A stretch of 17,140 nt of DNA, taken from assembly GCA_044339595.1 (NCBI GenBank), contig JBIIVF010000042.1:1-17140 (forward strand), written 5' to 3'. The notes under the pieces are model-generated. The model was given only the letters and a program-made list of their open reading frames with translations. It was not told the DNA's origin and did no database searches. This document shows positions 6,712-14,644 of this stretch, piece by piece (position 1 is the first letter of the stretch; every line of letters starts with the position of its first letter). The DNA comes from CAZTGZ01 sp044339595. GTDB taxonomy: Bacteria; Bacteroidota; Bacteroidia; NS11-12g; UBA9320. The position numbers and the translations under genes are program-made.

Positions 6712-8802
6712 ATGAAAAAACTTTTACTCGTCCTTGCCGTAATTTCTAATTTTTCTCTTTTTGCCCAAAATACCGCTCCCTGCGGTACCAATGAATTCAT
6801 GAATGACATGCTTCGCAACAATCCAGAATTATTGAAGGCAAGGGATCAATTTTATGATGATGTTTCAAGGGAAATCACCGCTACCGACAAACAGTACAAA
6901 AAAGGAACCGTTCGGGTCATTCCGGTGGTGTTTCATATTATTCATGCCTACGGGGATGAAAATATCTCTAAAGATCAGGTTTTAGATCAAGTGCGCATCC
7001 TCAATGAAGATTTTCGGAGACTCAATAAAGATACGGTCAATACAAGATCCATTTTTAAAGCCAGGGCAGCGGATACGGAAATTGAGTTTAAATTGGCTAG
7101 AAAAGATCCTAACGGAAACTGCACAGATGGCATTACCAGAACTTATTCAACCCTCACTGACGGAGGAGATGAAGACGTGAAGAATCTCATTAAATGGGAT
7201 TATCGCAAGTATCTCAATATTTGGGTCATAAAGCGAATCGGCCGATCTCCCGATAGTGGTGGAACCATTCTGGGTTATGCCTACCTGCCTTATACCACCA
7301 ATGCTGCCGTAGATGGAATTGTGATGATTTCAAGCAGGATTGGATCTATCGGCACAAGTTCACCAGGAAATGCCGGAAGAACCCTTACGCATGAGGTAGG
7401 ACACTGGCTTGGACTTATCCACCCCTTCGACAATGGTTGTGGTAGTAATTGCAGCAGCACAGGAGATAGGATATGCGATACCCCTCCGGTTTTTGATCCT
7501 TCTTATGGTTGCCCAACCACCAACAATACTTGTAACAATGATGCTCCCAATGAGCTAGACATGGTTGAAAATTTTATGGATTATGCCAATGGCTCTTGCC
7601 AAAACGCATTCACCAAAGGGCAAAGCAATGTCATGAACAGTGTTTGTAATAACAATGCCTACAGAGGGTTGAATGTATCTACTGCCAACATGACGGCCAC
7701 CGGAGTGTTAACCAATCCAAACTGCGGTCCTAAAAGTGATTTCCATACTACGACTACCAGAACAGTCGTTTGTCAGGGAGGATCCATCTCGTTCACAGAT
7801 CTTTCATATAATGGGGATGTTACCGATCGAAAGTGGACTTTTGAAGGAGGTTCTCCGAGCATTTCTACCTTTGCTTCTCCAACGGTTACGTATAACAGTG
7901 CCGGTACTTTTAAGGTAACCTATGAAGTTTCCAATGCCGACGGAACCAATTCTTTAACCAAAGACGCCTTTATTACGGTGATACCGGCACAGGCTAACAT
8001 CAAAACTCCTTATACTGAATCCTTCGAAAATGCCTCACAAGTTGCCATCGACTGGAGAATCGGAGAAATCGGCACCTACGGCTGGAGAAGAACTTCAACT
8101 GTTGCCTTCAGTGGTTCGGCCTCTATTCAAGGATATATCGACGCCAACACAGCCGCCAATACAAGATATAATCTTTACTCTTCTGCATTAGATATGACTA
8201 CATTAGGTTTTAGTAATCCTATATTCAGTTTTAAGGCAGCATATTCTATAGCGGATGCCACAAAATCTGAATTGCTTATTCTTCATGCCTCTACCGATTG
8301 CGGAAATACTTGGAAAACAGTGGCAGGATATCGTTCCAATACAGGGCTTACATCGGTAACCGGTGTTAATTCCAATTGGTCTCCGAAAAATGCAGGTGAG
8401 TGGAAAACGCAAACGGCCGATTTATCTGCCTACGCCAATGTTTCGAACTTAATGCTGCGATTTGAATTGGTGAGTCAAAGTGGGAACAGTGTTTTCATCG
8501 ATAATATTAATATTTCCAGATATGCTACCGGTGTTCAACAAATACTCTCTGAAGAAAATTTTGATGTATTTCCAAATCCTGCGGTAAATAGCCTGAAAAT
8601 TACGCTTAACCTGCCCAGCCGTGATCAGGTATCCTTGAAAATTTACAATTCAATGGGTCTGGTGGTAGCCGATTTAAGTGATCAAGCGCAACGTTTGGAT
8701 GAGTTGGTTTTGGAAGAACTTTCGTCAGGTATTTATTATGTTAAGATTGAAAACGGTATTTTTGGCGCCACAAGAAAAGTACTTGTATTGAACAAACCAT
8801 AA
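6712..8802 (+). CDS. Secreted M43 (PAPP-A/cytophagalysin) metalloprotease with PKD domain and T9SS type A signal
   Basis: The product has 696 residues and a Sec signal peptide (residues 1-19, ending FAQ). The catalytic domain is a metzincin of family M43: HEVGHWLGLIH at residues 227-237 supplies three zinc histidines and the catalytic Glu228, and NFMDY with Met289 is the Met-turn. Cysteines around GDRICDTPPV and CNNDAPN suit the disulfides of this family. Next come a PKD-like domain (about 343-426), a jelly-roll module of the MAM/choice-of-anchor J kind (about 430-605), and a C-terminal sorting domain (about 613-696: VFPNPAVNS, then GIYYVKI). The last is the T9SS type A signal, so the protein should cross the outer membrane and be released or anchored on the cell surface. 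Substrate unknown; a protein-degrading or processing role is inferred. topA starts one base after the stop. Confidence 0.93.
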   Translation: MKKLLLVLAVISNFSLFAQNTAPCGTNEFMNDMLRNNPELLKARDQFYDDVSREITATDKQYKKGTVRVIPVVFHIIHAYGDENISKDQVLDQVRILNEDFRRLNKDTVNTRSIFKARAADTEIEFKLARKDPNGNCTDGITRTYSTLTDGGDEDVKNLIKWDYRKYLNIWVIKRIGRSPDSGGTILGYAYLPYTTNAAVDGIVMISSRIGSIGTSSPGNAGRTLTHEVGHWLGLIHPFDNGCGSNCSSTGDRICDTPPVFDPSYGCPTTNNTCNNDAPNELDMVENFMDYANGSCQNAFTKGQSNVMNSVCNNNAYRGLNVSTANMTATGVLTNPNCGPKSDFHTTTTRTVVCQGGSISFTDLSYNGDVTDRKWTFEGGSPSISTFASPTVTYNSAGTFKVTYEVSNADGTNSLTKDAFITVIPAQANIKTPYTESFENASQVAIDWRIGEIGTYGWRRTSTVAFSGSASIQGYIDANTAANTRYNLYSSALDMTTLGFSNPIFSFKAAYSIADATKSELLILHASTDCGNTWKTVAGYRSNTGLTSVTGVNSNWSPKNAGEWKTQTADLSAYANVSNLMLRFELVSQSGNSVFIDNINISRYATGVQQILSEENFDVFPNPAVNSLKITLNLPSRDQVSLKIYNSMGLVVADLSDQAQRLDELVLEELSSGIYYVKIENGIFGATRKVLVLNKP

Positions 8803-8803
8803 A

Positions 8804-11116
8804 ATGCCAAAGAATCTTGTCATCGTTGAGTCCCCCGCTAAAGCCAAAACCATTGAGAAATTTTTGGGCAAGGATTTCGTTGTCAAATCCTGTTTTGGTC
8901 ACATCCGTGATTTGCCTAAAGACAGCAATGCCATTGATTTAAAAAACGGATATAAACCCAAATATGTAGTTCCGGCTGATAAAAAAGCAGTCGTTAAAGA
9001 ACTGAAAAAACTAGCCGATGAAGCAGAAACCGTTTGGTTAGCATCGGACGAGGATCGCGAAGGAGAAGCCATTTCATGGCATTTAGCGGATGAATTGAAT
9101 TTAGATATTCAAACCACCAAAAGGATTGTTTTTCACGAGATTACTAAAAACGCCATCCTTAAAGCCATCGATAATCCTCGCACCATCGACATGAATTTGG
9201 TGGATGCGCAGCAAGCGCGACGCATTCTCGATAGAATTGTGGGATTCGAATTATCTCCGGTACTTTGGAAAAAAGTAAGACCATCCCTGTCTGCGGGTCG
9301 TGTTCAATCAGTGGCAGTGCGGCTGATTGTAGAACGAGAAAAAGAAATCGGCGAATTCAATGTTCAGGATTTCTTCAAAGTGAAAGCCGAATTCTCAGTG
9401 AAGGATAGAGTGCTGCATGCAGAACTGCCTAAAAAGTTTGAAAAGGAAGAAGAAGTAGAAAAATTTCTTCAATCCTGCACAGGCGCCACTTTTACCGTAA
9501 ATCGCGTTGAAGTGAAACCTGCGGTCAGAAAACCCGCTGCCCCTTTTACCACCTCCACCTTGCAGCAGGAAGCGAGTCGTAAACTCGGCTATTCTGTAAG
9601 CAGAACCATGACGCTGGCGCAGCGATTGTATGAAGAAGGACACATTACCTATATGCGTACCGATTCTGTAAACCTGAGCGATTTCGCCCGCACCTCAGCT
9701 AAAAGTGCCATTGAATCACAGTTTGGAAGCCAATATTCTCAAGCAAGAAATTTTACTACCAAAAATAGTTCTGCTCAGGAGGCTCACGAAGCCATTCGTC
9801 CTACTTCTTTTGAAGTTCAACAGGCCGGATCGGACGATGGACAAAGAAGGTTATATGATCTGATTTGGAAAAGATCCATTGCCTCTCAAATGAGCGATGC
9901 TCAACTTGAAAAGACCCAGGTAGGCATTGAAAACGATAAAAACAGCGAAATTTTTCAGGCAGAAGGAGAAGTCATCAAATTTGATGGTTTTCTAAAAGTT
10001 TATCTCGAAAGTACTGACGACGAAGAGTCAGAAACCGGCAGCGGGCTTCTTCCACCGATGAGCAAAGGGGATGTTCTTCCCTGCCGTCAAATTGTCGCAC
10101 AACAGCGATATACCCGACCGCCGGCAAGATATACGGAAGCCAGTTTGGTGAAGAAAATGGAAGAACTCGGTATTGGCCGACCTTCTACCTATGCCCCTAC
10201 CATCACCACCATCATGAAACGCGGCTATGTGCTGAAAGAAAAACGCGATGGTGAAGAAAGAAAATTTGTTCAATTAATCCACAAAAACGGGCTCATTGAG
10301 AAAAAAATACTGTCTGAAATCACCGGTGCTGAAAAAGACAAATTAACACCCAGTGATATTGGAAGAATAGTAACTGAATTTCTGATTGAGCATTTTTCTA
10401 AAATTCTGGATTATCAATTTACCGCCAAAGTGGAGAAAGAATTTGATGACATCGCCAGTGGTTTAACCGCCTGGAGTGCGATGATTGATGCCTTTTATCA
10501 TCCTTTCCATCAAAACGTTGACAAAACACTGGATACAGCCGAAAAAGCGACCGGTGAAAAAGAATTGGGCAAGCATCCTCAAACCGGAAAGCCGGTATTC
10601 GTAAAAATTGGAAGATTCGGCCCCATGGTTCAAATTGGACTAAGCGCGGATGAAGAAAAGCCAGTTTTTGCCAGGATACCCAAAGGTGTTTCTATGGATG
10701 AAATCAATTTGGAGGAGGCATTAAAGCTTTTTGACCTTCCGAGAGAATTGGGCAAATTTGAAGAGAAAGTAGTCAAAGCCAATGTGGGCAGATTTGGCCC
10801 ATTTGTGCAACATGACAGCAAATATGTTTCACTGACCAAAGAAGATGATCCCTACACGGTAACCCTCGATCGGGCCATTGAACTCATTGAACAAAAAAGA
10901 AAAACAGATGCGGCCCGACTCATTCGCACCTTTACAGAAGATCCTGCCGTTCAGGTTTTGAATGGACGTTATGGACCTTATATCGCTAAAGGGAAAGAAA
11001 ATTACCGAATTCCGAAAGGAACAGACCCCGAGTCACTTGATTTTGCCATGGTTACCGATATCATGAAAAATCAGAAAAAAGCTCCCGCCAAAACCAAAGC
11101 AAGGAGTAAAAAATGA
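8804..11116 (+). CDS. topA: DNA topoisomerase I (type IA)
   Basis: TopA relaxes negative supercoils by cutting one DNA strand through a 5'-phosphotyrosine. The product has 770 residues. The Toprim domain is at the N-terminus: IVESPAKAKTIEKFLG with catalytic Glu9, and ASDEDREGEA with the metal-binding triad Asp82, Asp84 and Glu86. The central domain has LSAGRVQSVAVRLIVERE and the active site TYMRTDS, with catalytic Tyr283. PSTYAPTI follows. After about residue 590 there are several short Toprim C-terminal repeats (GKPVFVKIGRFGPMVQIG, NVGRFGPFVQ, LNGRYGPYIAKG) instead of the Cys4 zinc fingers of enterobacterial TopA, and then a lysine-rich tail. This layout is usual outside the enterobacteria. 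The start is one base after the protease stop; the stop overlaps the next start as ATGA. Confidence 0.97.
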   Translation: MPKNLVIVESPAKAKTIEKFLGKDFVVKSCFGHIRDLPKDSNAIDLKNGYKPKYVVPADKKAVVKELKKLADEAETVWLASDEDREGEAISWHLADELNLDIQTTKRIVFHEITKNAILKAIDNPRTIDMNLVDAQQARRILDRIVGFELSPVLWKKVRPSLSAGRVQSVAVRLIVEREKEIGEFNVQDFFKVKAEFSVKDRVLHAELPKKFEKEEEVEKFLQSCTGATFTVNRVEVKPAVRKPAAPFTTSTLQQEASRKLGYSVSRTMTLAQRLYEEGHITYMRTDSVNLSDFARTSAKSAIESQFGSQYSQARNFTTKNSSAQEAHEAIRPTSFEVQQAGSDDGQRRLYDLIWKRSIASQMSDAQLEKTQVGIENDKNSEIFQAEGEVIKFDGFLKVYLESTDDEESETGSGLLPPMSKGDVLPCRQIVAQQRYTRPPARYTEASLVKKMEELGIGRPSTYAPTITTIMKRGYVLKEKRDGEERKFVQLIHKNGLIEKKILSEITGAEKDKLTPSDIGRIVTEFLIEHFSKILDYQFTAKVEKEFDDIASGLTAWSAMIDAFYHPFHQNVDKTLDTAEKATGEKELGKHPQTGKPVFVKIGRFGPMVQIGLSADEEKPVFARIPKGVSMDEINLEEALKLFDLPRELGKFEEKVVKANVGRFGPFVQHDSKYVSLTKEDDPYTVTLDRAIELIEQKRKTDAARLIRTFTEDPAVQVLNGRYGPYIAKGKENYRIPKGTDPESLDFAMVTDIMKNQKKAPAKTKARSKK

Positions 11117-12015
11117 ACGACCGAAAAGAGATAGAGGCCTTAATCTATCTGCTTGACGACACCGACGACGAAGTCATCGAGCAGGTTCAAGAACGCCTGA
11201 TGTCTTTGGGTGATGAAGCGTTGATGGTGCTTGAAGAGGTGCTCTATCAATTAGAAGAATCCATTCAAATCGAGCGGGTTCAAGGTTTGATCAAAAAACT
11301 AAAATTCGACAAAAACATTCAGTATTTCAGCATTTGGAAACAAACCGGTGCCGAAGATTTATTGGGTGCTGTTATTGAAATTGCACGCATCCGTTTTCCG
11401 GATATCGAACGTCAGGAGATTGAAAACGCCATCGACAAAATTAAATTGGATGCCTGGCTTGAAATGCACTATGATCTCACGAGCTATGAGAAAGTGCGCA
11501 TACTAAACCATATTTTCTATAACGTTCACAAATTTCAAGGCGATTCAGAAGATTATCACAATGCTGATAATTCCTTTATCAATAAAGTACTGAAAAGACA
11601 TCGCGGTAACCCTATTTCTTTGGCTATTATTTATTCCATCGTCGCTCAAAAGCTAAACATTCCAATTTATGGGGTGAACCTACCACAACATTTTGTATTA
11701 GGTTATAAAGCAGGTGACGACCTCGAAATCATCAAAGCATACAACGATTCGAGTGAATTGGATCAGAGTCCCGGATCGGAAATTCTTTTCTACATCAACC
11801 CATTCAGTCAGGGATTGGTGCTATCTCACCAAAGCATCTACGAATTTCTCAAACAAATCAATGTAGAACCGAGAGATGAATATTTCAATGTTTGCAGCAA
11901 CGTTGAAATCATTCAGCGCATCTTGCGTAACCTGATTTATACTTATGAAAAAGAGAAAAATGACGAGATGTTGTATGTATTGCAGAATATCATGCAAATA
12001 TTGGAAAATAACTAG
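11113..12015 (+). CDS. SirB1-like/transglutaminase-fold protein with HEAT-like N-terminus
   Basis: The 300-residue protein belongs to the SirB1/transglutaminase-like superfamily. The core signature is RGNPISLAIIYSIVAQKL (around residues 164-181), then YGVNLPQHFVLGY with His193. The position where true transglutaminases keep a catalytic Cys appears to be serine or absent, as is common in this group, so enzyme activity is doubtful. The N-terminal 60 residues (IYLLDDTDDEVIEQVQERL, LGDEALMVLEEVL) look like one or two HEAT-type helical repeats, and the C-terminus is an alpha-helical TPR-like piece. It is acidic, has no signal peptide, and should be cytoplasmic. Its start overlaps the topA stop (ATGA, 11113-11116), so the two are probably co-translated; what links them functionally is not known. 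Its stop shares CTAG with the convergent gene. Confidence 0.8.
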   Translation: MNDRKEIEALIYLLDDTDDEVIEQVQERLMSLGDEALMVLEEVLYQLEESIQIERVQGLIKKLKFDKNIQYFSIWKQTGAEDLLGAVIEIARIRFPDIERQEIENAIDKIKLDAWLEMHYDLTSYEKVRILNHIFYNVHKFQGDSEDYHNADNSFINKVLKRHRGNPISLAIIYSIVAQKLNIPIYGVNLPQHFVLGYKAGDDLEIIKAYNDSSELDQSPGSEILFYINPFSQGLVLSHQSIYEFLKQINVEPRDEYFNVCSNVEIIQRILRNLIYTYEKEKNDEMLYVLQNIMQILENN

Positions 12016-12896
12016 TTTGTCTGCTGAGGCAATGGCTCCTTCCTCTTTGAGAGTTGCCACATTAAAATACCTCCTGTCACAAACATCCAAATAGAATAGG
12101 CTCCTGTTGGAAGCGCCAGTTCAATGTTGTTGAGAATAGACGTGGCAATGACAAATGCCAAAGTGCCGTTTTGAATGCCGCATTCTATGGTTATGGCAAT
12201 CGAATCTTTAAACTTCAGACGAAACAAATGAGCAGATAAAAAGCCTAAACCCATGGTGCCCAAATTCAAAAGCAGGGTAACCAAACCAACTGCTTTCATT
12301 GCATCTCCGAGTTTGCTCAAATTAGCCGCAATGACAGCGATGAAAATCAGCACAAATATTACGGTAGAAGCAGTACGCATTGGTTTTTCCATTCGAAGGG
12401 CAAAAGCCGGTTTTCGTTTGCGAATCAACATTCCAATGCTAATGGGGATAACTGTGATTCCCATTATTTGGAGTATGGTATCTAAAACAGGCAATTCAAT
12501 CAGAACATCCGTACCTGTGCCGAAATAACTCAATGCATGGGTTAAAATAAAGGGAATCGTAAGTATACAAATAAAACTGGCAACTGCTGTCAACGTAACA
12601 GACAGGGCAATATTTCCTTTACTCACCTGGGTAATCAAATTGCTTGTTGGTCCGCCGGGACAAGATGCGATGATCATAATGCCGACGGCCATGGTCGCAT
12701 CTAAATTAAAGGCGATGGCCAGAGATAAACCAATAAGTGGCAAAAAAACCATTTGATTCACCAAACCAATTAAGATGGCTTTAGGGTATTTAAAAATCCG
12801 CGTAAAGTCGGCAGGAATTAAAGTCATTCCCATGCCCAGCATAATGATGCCAAGCGATAAAGGCAGTAAAACCTTGGTTAAGATTAATGAAATCAT
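12012..12896 (-). CDS. Bile acid:sodium symporter (BASS/SBF) family transporter
   Basis: The 294-residue integral membrane protein has about nine or ten hydrophobic segments. The sodium-site motif SCPGGPTSNLITQ (residues 78-90) with SKGNIALSVTLTA after it, and ECGIQNGTLAF (238-248), are the two core signatures of the SBF family (ASBT fold). Eukaryotic members carry bile acids; bacterial ones use various organic anions, and BASS relatives in plastids carry pyruvate, so the substrate cannot be named here. The ATG start is at 12896. The upstream 200 bases carry a T-rich run and TACTTTTA (minus strand, 12932-12939), one base from the TAnnTTTG consensus. The gene converges with the SirB1-like gene, and the two stop codons overlap within 12012-12015. 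There is no room for a separate terminator outside the opposing coding sequence. Confidence 0.9.
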   Translation of the reverse strand: MISLILTKVLLPLSLGIIMLGMGMTLIPADFTRIFKYPKAILIGLVNQMVFLPLIGLSLAIAFNLDATMAVGIMIIASCPGGPTSNLITQVSKGNIALSVTLTAVASFICILTIPFILTHALSYFGTGTDVLIELPVLDTILQIMGITVIPISIGMLIRKRKPAFALRMEKPMRTASTVIFVLIFIAVIAANLSKLGDAMKAVGLVTLLLNLGTMGLGFLSAHLFRLKFKDSIAITIECGIQNGTLAFVIATSILNNIELALPTGAYSIWMFVTGGILMWQLSKRKEPLPQQTN

Positions 12897-13103
12897 CAGG
12901 TTGTCGATTTAAATGAAGAATAATTGGAATGTAAAAGTATTTATTTTTTTTTAATTGTGTCTATTGGATAAAAAAAACGGAGATATTTATATTTCCATCC
13001 CTGTAAAATTAACAAAACGAATAAACAAGGTCATAAATCCAACACGTTGTTGTCTATAAGTCCATTTAACCTTACTTTTGAGATGAAACAAAATCAATAT
13101 TGA
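12897..13103. other. Divergent intergenic region
   Basis: This 207-base AT-rich stretch separates the start of the minus-strand BASS gene from the plus-strand truncated secreted-protein gene. It holds a long T-run around 12940-12952, an A-run around 12970-12977, a weak minus-strand -7-like element (12932-12939) and the plus-strand promoter at 13050-13080. Nothing coding was recognised. Confidence 0.5.
13050..13080 (+). promoter_or_regulatory. Bacteroidota-type promoter (TTG-N20-TACTTTTG)
   Basis: TTG at 13050-13052 is followed after 20 bases by TACTTTTG (13073-13080), an exact match to TAnnTTTG. This is the best full promoter in the window. It lies 23 bases before the TTG start of the truncated gene at 13104, giving a short leader. 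Its quality suggests that the broken gene behind it was functional until recently. Confidence 0.6.
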
Positions 13104-13253
13104 TTGAAAAAAGTCCTGTTCATAGTATTTCTGCTTGTGCATTCGCTCATAAATGCACAAGAATATGAATGGGTGAAATTTTATCAAGGACAAAATGACC
13201 AATTTCCTGTTTCCCTTTCATTTGATAAAGACGGCAACCAGAGATTGATTTGA
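13104..13253 (+). pseudogene. Truncated secreted-protein gene (signal peptide plus start of an SBBP-like repeat)
   Basis: A 49-codon frame starts at TTG 13104, just after an in-frame TGA (13101-13103). Residues 1-19 (start codon read as Met) form a clear Sec signal peptide ending INA before QEYEW. The mature part (YEWVKFYQGQND, then VSLSFDKDGNQ) reads like the first blade of a beta-propeller SBBP repeat, common in long secreted Bacteroidota proteins. It then hits TGA at 13251-13253, one base before the RAYT remnant ATG. A real SBBP protein would continue for hundreds of residues, so this is best read as a 5' stub cut off near the mobile element, with the break near 13240. It could still be expressed as a short secreted peptide. 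Confidence 0.55.
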
Positions 13254-13254
13254 A

Positions 13255-13519
13255 ATGCCCTACAATTCTAACGTACACCACTGCAAATCCATCCGCCTGA
13301 AAGGGTACGATTATTCAAGGGCTGGATTGTATTTTATAACCATATGCGTGCAGAATAGATGGTGTAAAACAATTCGATTGGACACGATTTAACGGAAAAT
13401 TATGGCAACGCGATTATTGGGAACACATCATTCGTAATGAACCATCCTATCAACGCATTGCACAATACATCATCAACAACCCGAAAAATTGGGACCGCGA
13501 TAAATTAAACGGGAAATAA
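13255..13519 (+). pseudogene. REP-associated tyrosine transposase (RAYT, Y1/IS200-like) remnant with internal deletion
   Basis: Two pieces of one family are joined out of frame. The N-terminal piece starts at ATG 13255 and contains KSIRLKGYDYSRAGLYFITI followed by CVQNR, the characteristic start of Bacteroidota RAYT proteins; in its own frame it ends at TAA 13390-13392. From about 13361 the next frame reads GVKQFDWTRFNGKLWQRDYW, then EHIIRNEPSYQRIAQYIINN and a short tail ending at TAA 13517-13519. This is the usual C-terminal end of the same family. The middle of the protein, including the HUH (MPNHxH-type) metal motif, is missing, probably about 100 residues or more, and the junction shifts the frame. 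It cannot be an active transposase. No intact partner copy or flanking REP array was found in the window. Confidence 0.85.
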
Positions 13520-13534
13520 TAATGTCAAATTAGT

Positions 13535-14509
13535 TTACCAACCCAAAATCTTCGCAAACACCAATGGTGCTACAATGGTGGCGTCACTTTCAATGATGTA
13601 TTTCGGGGTATGAATATCGAGTTTACCCCAGGTAATTTTTTCATTGGGTACAGCACCTGAATAGGATCCGTAACTGGTAGTAGAATCAGAAATCTGGCAG
13701 AAATAACTCCAAAAAGGCACATCATGCCATTCTAAATCCTGATACATCATTGGAACCACGCAAATCGGAAAATCACCGGCAATGCCACCTCCGATTTGGA
13801 AAAAGCCAACGCCTTTGCCTGAAGAATTATTTCTATACCACTCTGATAACCAAACCATGTATTCGATTCCGGATTTCATGGTGGATGCTTTCAATTCACT
13901 TTTGATGATGTAAGATGCAAAAATATTTCCCATGGTGCTGTCTTCCCATCCCGGAACAATAATCGGCAGGTTTTTCTCGGCAGCAGCGAGCATCCAGCTA
14001 TTGGCTGGATCAATTTCATAATGTTCTTTCAAATCACCTCCGAGCAACATCTGATACATGTATTCATGCGGGAAATAGCGCTCTCCATTATCTTCAGCAT
14101 CTTTCCATCTGCGGTGAATTTTGCTTTGAATTCTTCTGAATGCCTCTTCCTCCGGAATACAGGTGTCGGTCACACGATTTAAACCCTGCTCCAGCAAATC
14201 CCACTCTTCCTGGGGTGTTAAATCACGGTAATTGGGCACTCGTTTGTAATGCGAATGCGCTACCAGATTCATGATATCTTCTTCGAGATTGGCTCCTGTG
14301 CAGGAAATAATGGCAACCTTATCCTGACGAATCATCTCAGCCAAAATTTTACCCATTTCGGCGGTACTCATGGCTCCTGCCAATGTAATCATCATCTTTC
14401 CTCCTTCATCCAGATGTTTGATATAACCATCTGCGGCATCTACCAAAGCGGCAGCGTTGAAATGAAGAAAATATTTTTCGATAAACTCGGTAATAGGCTT
14501 TTGTGACAT
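13535..14509 (-). CDS. Deoxyhypusine synthase family protein (possible homospermidine synthase-like)
   Basis: The 324-residue protein fits the deoxyhypusine synthase (DHS) fold. Family regions are LAGAMSTAEMG and SCTGANLEEDI (NAD-binding side), PGWEDSTMG, a FFQIGGGIAGDF loop, and SGAVPNEKITWGKL, in which Lys296 stands at the place of the catalytic lysine (human Lys329). Eukaryotic and archaeal DHS moves the aminobutyl group of spermidine onto eIF5A/aIF5A. Bacteria have no eIF5A, so a polyamine role such as homospermidine formation is more likely, but this is inference. The protein is probably cytoplasmic. The start is ATG at 14509, 16 bases after a TAACTTTG element. The stop lies 15 bases past the end of the convergent RAYT remnant. 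Family call firm; reaction uncertain. Confidence 0.87.
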   Translation of the reverse strand: MSQKPITEFIEKYFLHFNAAALVDAADGYIKHLDEGGKMMITLAGAMSTAEMGKILAEMIRQDKVAIISCTGANLEEDIMNLVAHSHYKRVPNYRDLTPQEEWDLLEQGLNRVTDTCIPEEEAFRRIQSKIHRRWKDAEDNGERYFPHEYMYQMLLGGDLKEHYEIDPANSWMLAAAEKNLPIIVPGWEDSTMGNIFASYIIKSELKASTMKSGIEYMVWLSEWYRNNSSGKGVGFFQIGGGIAGDFPICVVPMMYQDLEWHDVPFWSYFCQISDSTTSYGSYSGAVPNEKITWGKLDIHTPKYIIESDATIVAPLVFAKILGW

Positions 14510-14525
14510 GTCGATTATTTTTTTG

Positions 14526-14533
14526 CAAAGTTA
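14526..14533 (-). promoter_or_regulatory. Candidate -7 promoter element for the DHS-family gene
   Basis: On the minus strand this reads TAACTTTG, an exact TAnnTTTG match, 16 bases before the start codon at 14509. No good -33 TTG lies at the usual distance. It would give a very short leader. Confidence 0.45.
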
Positions 14534-14575
14534 GCAAAACCGACGAAGCCTTTATGCATGTTGATCCATCATATT

Positions 14576-14597
14576 AGCAAGAATTTCGATTCTTGTT
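14576..14597. terminator. Nine-pair hairpin with TTCG loop between the lectin and DHS-family genes
   Basis: AGCAAGAAT (14576-14584) pairs with ATTCTTGTT (14589-14597), with one G-T pair, around a TTCG tetraloop. On the plus strand it ends in TTTCTT and would suit a terminator, but no active plus-strand gene lies upstream except the decayed patch. On the minus strand it sits about 50 bases past the lectin gene stop but lacks a T-tract. It most likely stops or insulates transcription between these genes. Confidence 0.35.
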
Positions 14598-14644
14598 TCT
14601 TAGCTATACAACAAATAAATATTGGGAGGAAGTATCATCAAGGA

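Noticed and set aside
785..12913. 11-base repeat GTCGATTTAAA at 785 and 12903
   Set aside because: Dozens of 11-base matches are expected by chance in a window of this size.
12987..13202. 71-codon minus-strand open frame
   Set aside because: It lies antisense to the promoter and signal-peptide region of the truncated secreted gene; its sequence looks like a random hydrophobic translation, and nothing supports a start.
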